NCBI GenBank assembly: GCA_902489475.1
Contig: CABUAH010000053.1
Coordinates: 1 to 13,576 of the forward strand
Origin: an uncultured Oscillospiraceae bacterium
Lineage (GTDB): Bacteria; Bacillota; Clostridia; Oscillospirales; Ruminococcaceae
Reading direction: 5' to 3'
Length of the DNA stretch: 13,576 nucleotides
Numbering within the stretch: position 1 is the first letter of the stretch; each line of letters starts with the position of its first letter. Below are positions 1 through 6,395 of this stretch, piece after piece. The position numbers were made by a program, and so were the translations under genes. The notes below the pieces were generated by a model, which saw nothing but the letters and a program-made list of their open reading frames with translations, had not been told where the DNA came from and made no database searches.

Positions 1-15
1 CGAATATGTAACCAT
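1..15 (-). CDS. Start of a small holin-like (type I) toxin gene, partial
   Basis: Only the first five codons are inside the window: ATG at 15-13, reading M-V-T-Y-S, then the window ends. What is seen directly is an unusually strong Shine-Dalgarno (GGGAGGTGA on the minus strand, 30-22) six bases before the ATG. I recall the N-terminus MVTYS after such a site from short single-membrane-segment 'putative holin-like toxin' peptides of Firmicutes, members of the TxpA/BsrG-like type I toxin world. The plus-strand terminator just upstream (62-100) would end an RNA transcribed across this start, as expected for an antisense antitoxin. Five residues cannot prove the family, so the identification is inference from start, SD and context. 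Confidence 0.45.
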
Positions 16-21
16 GGTTAT

Positions 22-38
22 CACCTCCCTTGCGGGAG
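22..38 (-). promoter_or_regulatory. Hairpin sequestering the toxin Shine-Dalgarno
   Basis: On the minus strand CTCCC (38-34), a GCAA loop and GGGAG (29-25) form a compact hairpin. Its 3' arm is the core of the Shine-Dalgarno for the ATG at 15. The loop is of the stable GNRA type. Closing this hairpin would hide the ribosome site, a device known for several type I toxin mRNAs that need 5' processing before translation. The base pairing is seen; the regulatory role is inferred. Confidence 0.5.
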
Positions 39-61
39 AAACCGCCTACCGTTAAATGCAG

Positions 62-100
62 ACAACCCTTGTGACTATCTTCGCACAAGGGTTGTTTTTT
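62..100 (+). terminator. Intrinsic terminator, probably of an antisense antitoxin RNA
   Basis: Perfect 12-bp stem ACAACCCTTGTG (62-73) / CACAAGGGTTGT (84-95) with a 10-nt loop, followed by a T run to 100. The T run exists only on the plus strand, so it ends a rightward transcript entering from beyond the left edge. No rightward gene is visible here, so the terminated RNA must overlap the 5' end of the leftward small gene starting at 15. Confidence 0.8.
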
Positions 101-360
101 GACAAATTGTGCCAATTAAAAAAGAAACTAAAATGATAGAACGCATTCCTGTTCATTACTGTCAAAAGCTATTTTGCACATACGAGATAAGCTTTTATGT
201 ACAAAGACAAACTTTGATTAATGACAATTGACTTAAAAGTTGGCAGTGTTAGGACTCAAAAACCGGCAATCAAGTAGTCCAGCGAAGTTTTCTTGTGATA
301 GATACTTTCCCAAAATTCATCTAAACATCAAAGTGTAAAAGTAAAGAAAAGGGGGAAAAG

Positions 361-548
361 GGTGTTGGAAAGAGAGTGCAGAGGGACAACCTATGGAAGA
401 GTCCTGAATTTCTAATTTCTAATTCCGCATTAATCTAGTTTCCTGCAAAGGGCAAACCTAGGAGAAGGGGCAGGATAATAAAACCCACCAAAAGCAGAGG
501 GACTTCCCCTTCTCCTTGGTTTACCCTCTGCACTCCCTTTCCAACACC
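361..548. repeat. Nested imperfect inverted repeat, possible MITE-like element
   Basis: Outer arms 361-385 and 524-548 are complementary at 24 of 25 positions. Inner arms 454-470 (AAACCTAGGAGAAGGGG) and 506-522 are complementary at 16 of 17. The right arm is continuous (506-548), while the left arm is split by 68 bases (386-453) that carry an AT-rich stretch resembling the other degenerate repeats of this spacer. The outer pairing may extend weakly into AAAAGGG (356-362) and CCCTTT (553-558). A palindromic element later interrupted in one arm would explain this. No flanking target duplication was recognised. Confidence 0.6.
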
Positions 549-761
549 TCATCCCTTTGCCCTCTGTTTTTGGATAAAGCAGTTGAGGAAAATTTGTGAG
601 AGCCAAATCCTGCACGCTTTCGGATTTGGCGAAAAGTATAGTTGTGACGTGCAAACAACCTCCTGACGTGAAACTGCTAAAATGTGTTATATTAAATCAA
701 ATTGTATCAAAGTTTGTTCCAACTTTTCAATAACGCATTCAGAATTCCGAATTAAACATTG

Positions 762-789
762 TCCATTCTCCATTTTCCATTATCAATTA
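762..789 (+). repeat. Four tandem 7-bp units
   Basis: Consecutive heptads TCCATTC, TCCATTT, TCCATTA and TCAATTA. The last differs at one extra base. This is a short AT-rich tandem array about 90 bp upstream of the glnN promoter. No function can be assigned. Confidence 0.6.
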
Positions 790-876
790 TTTTGTCAATT
801 GTAGCTTAAAATTTCTGACTGCTGCATTTTAGTATTATGCTTTTTTTACAAATCTTGCAAAACGCATAAAAAAGTC

Positions 877-905
877 TTGACAAATCAAAACAATTGGAAT
901 ATACT
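877..905 (+). promoter_or_regulatory. glnN promoter, sigma-70/SigA type
   Basis: TTGACA (877-882), 17-bp spacer, TATACT (900-905). This is a perfect -35, a -10 with five of six consensus bases and ideal spacing, which places the transcript start near 912 and gives an 84-nt leader. Such a strong core promoter fits control by something downstream, namely the leader terminator, rather than by an activator. Confidence 0.8.
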
Positions 906-916
906 AATTATTGTAA

Positions 917-967
917 ACAGCAAAGGCGCTGTGAGCAACTATATGCTCGCAGTGTCTTTTTTCTTTT
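917..967 (+). promoter_or_regulatory. glnN leader attenuator with ANTAR-like antiterminator hairpin
   Basis: Two mutually exclusive structures are visible. The terminator pairs 922-937 with 944-959 around a 6-nt loop (three G-U pairs, otherwise complete) and is followed by TTTTTTCTTTTT (957-968). The earlier hairpin pairs ACAGC (917-921) with GCTGT (928-932) around the hexaloop AAAGGC, consuming part of the terminator's left arm. ANTAR-domain antiterminators recognise hexaloops with A at position 1 and G at position 4, which AAAGGC satisfies. Known targets have two such hairpins, and only one fits between the predicted start site and the terminator. The terminator is solid; ANTAR control is inference. 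Confidence 0.6.
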
Positions 968-995
968 TAATAATTATGAATGGAGGACATAGCAT

Positions 996-3077
996 ATGAG
1001 CAACGTTCCGGAGTTATTCGCTGAAGACGTCTTCAACCTAAAGGTTATGAAAGAACGTCTTCCTAAAGAAACCTTCAAGGCTCTTAAAAAGACAATTGAA
1101 GATGGTACGCCGCTTGACACCAACGTGGCAAATGTTGTTGCAAACGCAATGAAGGATTGGGCAATAGAAAAAGGTGCAACACACTTTACTCACTGGTTCC
1201 AGCCTATGACGGGTATCACCGCAGAAAAGCATGACAGCTTTATTTCACCTGCCGCTGACGGTCAGGTAATTATGGAGTTTTCGGGAAAAGAGCTTATCAA
1301 GGGAGAGCCTGACGCATCAAGCTTTCCGTCAGGAGGTCTAAGAGCGACATTTGAAGCAAGAGGATATACCGCATGGGATCCTACCTCTTTTGCATTTATC
1401 AAGGACGGTTCGCTTTGTATTCCTACAGCATTCTGTTCATATACAGGTGAAGCGCTTGACAAAAAAACCCCTCTTCTTCGTTCAATGGAGGCTATCAACA
1501 AATCAGCGCTTAACATCTTAAAGCTTTTCGGAAGCGATGCTAAGCGTGTTACATCAACAGTCGGAGCAGAGCAGGAATACTTCCTTATTGAAAGAGAAGA
1601 TTACGCTAAGAGAAAAGACCTTATCTATACAGGAAGAACTCTTTACGGAGCACCTGCTCCAAAGGGACAGGAGCTTGAGGACCACTACTTCGGTTCTGTA
1701 AAAATGAGAGTTTCATCATACATGAAAGACCTCGATGAAGAGCTTTGGAAGCTTGGTATTATGGCGAAAACAAAGCACAACGAGGTTGCTCCTGCACAGC
1801 ATGAACTTGCTCCTATTTTCTCTACTACAAATATTGCTACAGACCACAACCAGCTTACAATGGAAGCTATGAGAAAGGTTGCTAAAAAGCACGGCTTTAA
1901 ATGTCTTCTTCACGAAAAGCCATTTGCAGGAGTTAACGGAAGCGGCAAGCACAACAACTGGTCGATTTCAACCGATACGGGATCAAATCTTCTTGATCCG
2001 GGAAAGACGCCTGCCGAAAATGCACAATTTCTCACATTCTTAGTAGCTGTAATCAAGGCTGTCAACAAGTATCAGGATCTTTTAAGACTTTCCGTTGCCA
2101 CAGCAGGAAACGATCACAGATTAGGTGCAAACGAAGCTCCTCCGGCTATTATCTCAATATTCTTGGGCGATGAGCTTACAGCTATTCTTGATGCGATCCG
2201 CAACGATGTTGACTACGACGGAGACGGCGTTGCAGATCTTCAGATCGGAGTAGACGTTTTACCGTCATTCCCTAAGGATAATACGGACAGAAACAGAACT
2301 TCTCCTTTCGCTTTCACAGGTAACAAATTTGAGTTTAGAATGCCGGGTTCAAAGCTTTCTGTCGCAGGTCCTAACACAGTCCTCAACACAATCGTTTCAG
2401 AAGTGTTAGATGAATTTTATGATGAACTTAAGGACGCTGAGGACTTTAACTCTGCGCTTCACGACTTGATCAAGAGAGTTATCAATGATAACTGGAATAT
2501 TATTTTCAATGGCGACGGCTACAGCGGTCAATGGCCTATTGAAGCTGAAAAGAGAGGACTTTTGAATCTCAAGTCAACTCCTGAGGCTGTTCCTCATTTT
2601 GCCGATCCTAAAAACATCGAAGTATTTGAGAAGCACGGCGTTTATACTGAAACGGAAATCCATTCCCGTGTGGAGATCCTTCTCGAAGAATATATAAAGA
2701 TTTTGAATATCGAAGCTCTTACAATGGTTGACATGGCAAAGAAAGATATTCTTCCTGCTATTACAGCATATGTCAAGGATCTTGCAGAAACCGCTAAGCT
2801 TTCCAAAGAATGCGGAGCTAATGCTAAATTTGAAACAGAGCTTGTTAAGAAGCTTTCTGAATTAGAATCTGAAATTTATGAAAAGCTTTCCGATTTGGAA
2901 AGCGATATTGCAACGGCAACAGGAATCGAAGACATAGAAGAAGCAGCTAACTACTATCACGATGTAGTTTTCACTGCAATGGGTGAGCTTAGAGCTCCTG
3001 CTGACGAAGCTGAAAAGCTATGCGGAGAAAAATACTGGCCATATCCAACATACGGAAAGATGCTTTTCTATGTATAA
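996..3077 (+). CDS. glnN: Type III glutamine synthetase (GSIII)
   Basis: ATP-dependent ligation of ammonium to glutamate, the entry point of nitrogen assimilation; cytosolic. The 693-residue length fits the large GSIII class (about 700) rather than GSI (about 450). The active-site blocks appear in order: GAEQEY (190-195), NEVAPAQHE (262-270), VNGSGKHNNWS (313-323), DHRLGANEAPP (373-383) and DRNRTSPFAFTGNKFEFR (431-448). A GSIII-specific helical C-terminal region follows from about residue 580. The ATG at 996 is preceded by GGAGG (982-986) with nine bases between. It is expressed from its own strong promoter through a leader attenuator, and an ammonium transporter with a P-II domain follows 128 bp downstream. 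An oddity is an Asp-rich D-x-D-x-D-G segment at 406-414 (see findings). Identification is secure. Confidence 0.97.
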   Translation: MSNVPELFAEDVFNLKVMKERLPKETFKALKKTIEDGTPLDTNVANVVANAMKDWAIEKGATHFTHWFQPMTGITAEKHDSFISPAADGQVIMEFSGKELIKGEPDASSFPSGGLRATFEARGYTAWDPTSFAFIKDGSLCIPTAFCSYTGEALDKKTPLLRSMEAINKSALNILKLFGSDAKRVTSTVGAEQEYFLIEREDYAKRKDLIYTGRTLYGAPAPKGQELEDHYFGSVKMRVSSYMKDLDEELWKLGIMAKTKHNEVAPAQHELAPIFSTTNIATDHNQLTMEAMRKVAKKHGFKCLLHEKPFAGVNGSGKHNNWSISTDTGSNLLDPGKTPAENAQFLTFLVAVIKAVNKYQDLLRLSVATAGNDHRLGANEAPPAIISIFLGDELTAILDAIRNDVDYDGDGVADLQIGVDVLPSFPKDNTDRNRTSPFAFTGNKFEFRMPGSKLSVAGPNTVLNTIVSEVLDEFYDELKDAEDFNSALHDLIKRVINDNWNIIFNGDGYSGQWPIEAEKRGLLNLKSTPEAVPHFADPKNIEVFEKHGVYTETEIHSRVEILLEEYIKILNIEALTMVDMAKKDILPAITAYVKDLAETAKLSKECGANAKFETELVKKLSELESEIYEKLSDLESDIATATGIEDIEEAANYYHDVVFTAMGELRAPADEAEKLCGEKYWPYPTYGKMLFYV

Positions 3078-3122
3078 TTTTTGACCGCACGGCAAAAGAA
3101 AACTGAATAACAATGTACAATG

Positions 3123-3178
3123 AAGTGCAAACCTGATGGAACTTAAACCTCCTCATCGGGTTTGCACTTTTATTTTTT
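3123..3178 (+). terminator. Terminator/attenuator between glnN and amt
   Basis: A 16-bp stem pairs 3123-3138 with 3154-3169 (one G-U pair), with a 15-nt loop and then TTTTATTTTTT. It lies between the glnN stop (3077) and amt start (3206). It probably ends most glnN transcripts. It could also act as an amt leader attenuator if transcription starts at a weak candidate promoter, TTGACC (3081-3086) / TGAATA (3104-3109), with 17-bp spacing. Confidence 0.85.
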
Positions 3179-3205
3179 GCAAAATCAAATAAGGGAGAGA
3201 TTTTT

Positions 3206-4945
3206 ATGACACAATTCGCAGACAGCTTGCTTGAGACTGTCAACGGCACAGTCTTTGGCACCTGGTTTTTGGTTGGAGCTGCTTTAGTATTCTTTATGCA
3301 GGCAGGCTTCGCAATGGTTGAAACCGGATTTACAAGAGCTAAAAATGCCGGAAACATCATCATGAAAAACCTGATGGACTTCTGTATCGGTACGGTAATG
3401 TTCATCATCATTGGTTTTGGCTTGCTCTTTGGAGAAGACGTAATAGGTCTTATAGGAAAACCGGGATTTGATATTTTGACTGCATACGAGAATTTCGATT
3501 GGTCAAACTTCGTATTTAACCTTGTTTTCTGTGCAACAACAGCTACTATCGTTTCGGGAGCTATGGCTGAAAGAACAAAATTTCTTTCATACTGTGTATA
3601 CTCCGCAGTAATTTCAGCTCTTATTTACCCTATTGAAGCCCACTGGATCTGGGGCGGAGGCTGGCTTGCTGAGCTGGGCTTCCACGATTTTGCAGGTTCA
3701 TGTGCTATCCATATGGTTGGCGGTATTTCGGCTCTCGTTGGCGCAAAGATACTGGGTGCCAGAATCGGTAAGTTTTCAAAGGGCAAGGACGGAAAGATCA
3801 AAGTTCACGCATTTCCGGGACATAACCTTACAATCGGAGCTTTAGGATGCTTTATTCTTTGGTTCGGTTGGTACGGATTTAACGGTGCTGCCGCTACAAG
3901 CGTCGATCAGCTCGGTTCAATATTCCTAACAACAACGGTTGCTCCGGCAGTTGCTACTGTAACATGTATGATCTTTACATGGATCAAATACGGCAAGCCC
4001 GATGTTTCAATGTGTTTAAATGCATCTCTTGCAGGACTTGTTGGAATTACAGCCGGATGTGATGTTATGGACTGTACAGGTTCATTCATCGTCGGTATTG
4101 TTTCAGGGCTGTTGGTAGTATTCGGAGTTTGGTTCTTAGATTATGTACTTCGTGTTGATGACCCTGTCGGAGCTGTTGCAGTACACATGCTCAACGGTAT
4201 CTGGGGAACAATCGCAGTAGGTCTTTTTGCTACAAGCTCAGCTCCGGGAAATGACTTAACAGGTCTTTTCTACGGCGGAGGATTCTCACTTCTCGGAAAG
4301 CAGCTGCTCGGAGTACTTACAGTAGCAGCTTGGACGGCAGTCACAATGACTATAGTATTCCTTGTTATCAAGGCGACTATCGGACTTCGTGCTTCCCGTG
4401 AGGAAGAGATAATAGGTCTTGACGCAACAGAACACGGTCTTGTATCTTCATATGCCGACTTTGCACCTGCTATTGAGATTGCAGCAACATCAGTTGAACA
4501 TGAATCAAGCATTCCTGAGCCTCCGATCGCACCTAAGGTACCTGTTGAAAAGGCAGTTGAGGTCGAAAGCTATGTTGCTCCTTCAAGCGACAGAATTTCA
4601 AAGGTAGTTGTTATCTGTAAAAGACAAAAGCTCAACACTCTTCTTTCGGCACTCGAAGCTATATCGGTTACCGGTGTTACTGTTACAAATGTTCTCGGCA
4701 TGGGTATGCAAAAGGGTCGGCCTGAATACTACAGAGGAGTTGAGGTTGAATCCAACCTGCTGCCTAAAACGAAGGTTGAGGTCGTAGTTTGCAAAGTACC
4801 TGTTCAGAAGGTCGTTGACACAGCTAAGAACGCATTGTATACAGGTCACATAGGCGACGGAAAAATCTTCGTATACCCTGTTGATGAAGTTGTTAAGGTA
4901 AGAACAGGTGAAGTAGGATACGACGCATTACAGGATGAGGACTAA
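3206..4945 (+). CDS. amt: Ammonium transporter (Amt/MEP/Rh) fused to a P-II domain
   Basis: Membrane channel for ammonium uptake with a built-in nitrogen sensor. Residues 1-400 are Amt, about 11 hydrophobic segments (first about 16-36, last about 366-390). They carry the signature D161-F-A-G-S-C-A-I-H169, the second pore histidine H327 (AVHMLNG) and the usual cytoplasmic tail GLRASREEEIIGLD. A Pro/Glu-rich linker (about 420-460) leads to a P-II (GlnB/GlnK) domain at about 463-575. That domain shows QKG (502-504), a T-loop YYRGVEVES (508-516), the nucleotide-binding B-loop TGHIGDGKI (546-554) and VRTGE. The T-loop position equivalent to Tyr51 of E. coli GlnB is Val514, so uridylylation there is not possible. 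Free GlnK normally blocks Amt, so a tethered copy probably gates the channel directly. GGGAGAG (3193-3199) precedes the ATG. It likely works with glnN. Confidence 0.95.
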   Translation: MTQFADSLLETVNGTVFGTWFLVGAALVFFMQAGFAMVETGFTRAKNAGNIIMKNLMDFCIGTVMFIIIGFGLLFGEDVIGLIGKPGFDILTAYENFDWSNFVFNLVFCATTATIVSGAMAERTKFLSYCVYSAVISALIYPIEAHWIWGGGWLAELGFHDFAGSCAIHMVGGISALVGAKILGARIGKFSKGKDGKIKVHAFPGHNLTIGALGCFILWFGWYGFNGAAATSVDQLGSIFLTTTVAPAVATVTCMIFTWIKYGKPDVSMCLNASLAGLVGITAGCDVMDCTGSFIVGIVSGLLVVFGVWFLDYVLRVDDPVGAVAVHMLNGIWGTIAVGLFATSSAPGNDLTGLFYGGGFSLLGKQLLGVLTVAAWTAVTMTIVFLVIKATIGLRASREEEIIGLDATEHGLVSSYADFAPAIEIAATSVEHESSIPEPPIAPKVPVEKAVEVESYVAPSSDRISKVVVICKRQKLNTLLSALEAISVTGVTVTNVLGMGMQKGRPEYYRGVEVESNLLPKTKVEVVVCKVPVQKVVDTAKNALYTGHIGDGKIFVYPVDEVVKVRTGEVGYDALQDED

Positions 4946-5012
4946 TAAACTAAGTTACAAGGAATGAGCAAATACTCTTTTAAACTAAGCCCATCCCACT
5001 TATAAATTATGG

Positions 5013-5053
5013 TAAAGCACACCTAAGGCTAACGCCAAGGGTGTGCTTTGCTA
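5013..5053 (+). repeat. 41-bp hairpin repeat, copy 1
   Basis: Identical to 5284-5324 except at one position (C at 5033, T at 5304). Arms AAAGCACACC (5014-5023) and GGTGTGCTTT (5040-5049) pair perfectly, and a smaller GGC/GCC pair sits inside. Only three Ts follow, so it is a weak terminator for amt at best. Confidence 0.85.
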
Positions 5054-5082
5054 AGTCTGTAGAAAAAACTTGTTGTTAATCG

Positions 5083-5121
5083 AAGAGGGGACGCTTTGCA
5101 AGTGAAAGCGTCCCCTCTTTT
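5083..5121 (+). terminator. Perfect 15-bp hairpin, probable amt terminator
   Basis: AAGAGGGGACGCTTT (5083-5097) pairs with 5105-5119 around a 7-nt loop, then a short T run (5118-5121). Its 3' end overlaps the next perfect hairpin, TTTTACAACAGT (5118-5129) / ACTGTTGTAAAA (5137-5148). The stem is very stable but the T run is short, so termination strength is uncertain. Confidence 0.5.
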
Positions 5122-5283
5122 ACAACAGTCCACCGAACTGTTGTAAAATTCACCCCTTGAAAAGCGCTTGCAAAAAAGAATTTCGCCGTCTGCGGACGGC
5201 GACCAAGGCTCTGCCTTTGGAAACCGCAAGCTTTTAAAAAAGCTTGACCAAAACTTTTATTTTGACTTTATCGACAATCTGAG

Positions 5284-5324
5284 TAAAGCACACCTAAGGC
5301 TAATGCCAAGGGTGTGCTTTGCTA
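5284..5324 (+). repeat. 41-bp hairpin repeat, copy 2
   Basis: Second, same-orientation copy of the repeat at 5013-5053, 271 bp away. It lies 44 bp beyond the stop of the minus-strand CPBP gene and may help end that transcript, though no T run follows on the minus strand. Confidence 0.85.
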
Positions 5325-5368
5325 TTTGGTATTAAGTTGAGGAAATCAGCCGAAGTTTTAAAACTCTG

Positions 5369-6391
5369 CTAACGATTTGCCACAGCAATTGTATACACCA
5401 AAGTAAATACAAGATACATGGCATATACGGTAGGAAGATTAAACACAATCGTCTTTATCCGTTCTTTATACGGAAGCTCGCTTTTTGGTTCTTCTCCAAT
5501 GCTAAAGCTCTTGTATTTTGATGTAAATATATATATCCCGACAAGAATTATAGCGTAAAGCAGTATAAAATATATTACAACTAAAACTTTTGAATTTACC
5601 GCCGATCCGATATTGTAAATAACAGGAAGAAGATTGTTAAGAACATGTATAATCAAAGACGGAAGAATAGAACCATACTTAACATCTACAGCCGCAAAGA
5701 TAATTCCGCAAACAAATGCTCCGACAAACTGCTTTACATTTCCGTGCATAAGTCCAAAGAGCAAAGCTGACACCACTATCGCAAGCTTTTTTCCGTACGG
5801 CGCAATCGTTTTGAGTACCAATCCCCTGAAAATAAGTTCCTCAGCAATCGGCGCTACTATGACAAGATATAAGATCTCGAAAACTATTGCGAGCGCACTC
5901 GGATTTGTTATCGTAAAATCTGCCTCGGGCAGAACTGTTCCCCGATTCTCCAAAAATTTTGTAACAAAATTTATAACACTTGAAATAACACTGTTTAAAA
6001 GCAGTACGACCGGAAACATTGTAAAACCGCTTTTAATTCCTCTCTTATCATCAAGCTTAAACGCAGACACAAGCTTTATTCCCATTATTCTCGCCGTTAG
6101 AATAACCAAAATCAGCGACATCAGCACAACACCGCATGAATACATCATTTCAAAGGCAGTATCAGATGGAAAGTTATCGGTATTTGCGTAAAAAGCATTT
6201 ATTTGAGTTTTATTAAAAGTAAAATTCAAGGTCGCACACCAGTAATAAAGATAAAGAAATACTTTTCTAAAAACAGACAGAAATACTATGTCATATAAAA
6301 TCAAAATCATACCGAGCTTTGCCGCATTTAAAGTAAGCTCACGTTTTTGCGATTCCCTTGTTATATCAGTATCTGTATACAGTTGTCTCAT
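5369..6391 (-). CDS. CPBP-family intramembrane metalloprotease
   Basis: Polytopic membrane protein of the CAAX-protease/bacteriocin-processing (CPBP, Abi) family. The 340 residues have about eight hydrophobic segments. The catalytic motifs are intact: EE184-185-xxx-R189 (EELIFRG), F212-xxx-H216 (FGLMHG) and H249-xxx-N253 (HVLNN). The conserved Glu and His residues would form the metal/water site inside the membrane. The substrate is unknown: relatives process prenylated proteins, bacteriocins or peptides, and no bacteriocin gene is near. The ATG lies four bases after the metF stop and its Shine-Dalgarno (GAGG) sits inside the last codons of metF, so the two are translated from one message. 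The pairing with a folate enzyme suggests no shared function. Confidence 0.9.
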   Translation of the reverse strand: MRQLYTDTDITRESQKRELTLNAAKLGMILILYDIVFLSVFRKVFLYLYYWCATLNFTFNKTQINAFYANTDNFPSDTAFEMMYSCGVVLMSLILVILTARIMGIKLVSAFKLDDKRGIKSGFTMFPVVLLLNSVISSVINFVTKFLENRGTVLPEADFTITNPSALAIVFEILYLVIVAPIAEELIFRGLVLKTIAPYGKKLAIVVSALLFGLMHGNVKQFVGAFVCGIIFAAVDVKYGSILPSLIIHVLNNLLPVIYNIGSAVNSKVLVVIYFILLYAIILVGIYIFTSKYKSFSIGEEPKSELPYKERIKTIVFNLPTVYAMYLVFTLVYTIAVANR

Positions 6392-6395
6392 CGAT

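Larger units (their letters stand above)
101..876. other. Gene-free stretch between the toxin locus and glnN
   Basis: I see no credible gene. Open frames here lack ribosome sites and follow repeat structure. The stretch holds a nested inverted repeat (361-548), a short hairpin (GCCAAATCC 602-610 / GGATTTGGC 622-630) without a T run, AT-rich near-repeats such as the AATTCC-containing words near 410-430 and 735-755, and a 7-bp tandem repeat (762-789). It reads like a mosaic of degenerate intergenic repeats. The minus-strand toxin promoter should lie between about 100 and 300, but I could not pick one with acceptable spacing. Confidence 0.5.
4946..5368. other. Gene-free, hairpin-dense spacer between convergent amt and CPBP genes
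   Basis: This spacer separates convergent genes. It contains two copies of a 41-bp repeat (5013-5053, 5284-5324) and, between them, at least five consecutive hairpins (5083-5119, 5118-5148, 5184-5201, 5203-5220, 5228-5245). A minus-strand open frame of 66 codons across it is simply these hairpins translated, with no ribosome site, so I do not call it. The first and second hairpins may terminate amt, and the right-hand repeat may serve the CPBP gene. Confidence 0.6.

Noticed and set aside
430..654. 74-codon minus-strand open frame
   Set aside because: It lies across the nested inverted repeat, has no ribosome site and its composition follows the repeat; probably not a gene.
5029..5229. 66-codon minus-strand open frame
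   Set aside because: It is the translation of consecutive hairpins in the amt/CPBP spacer, with no ribosome binding site; the hairpins explain the sequence better.
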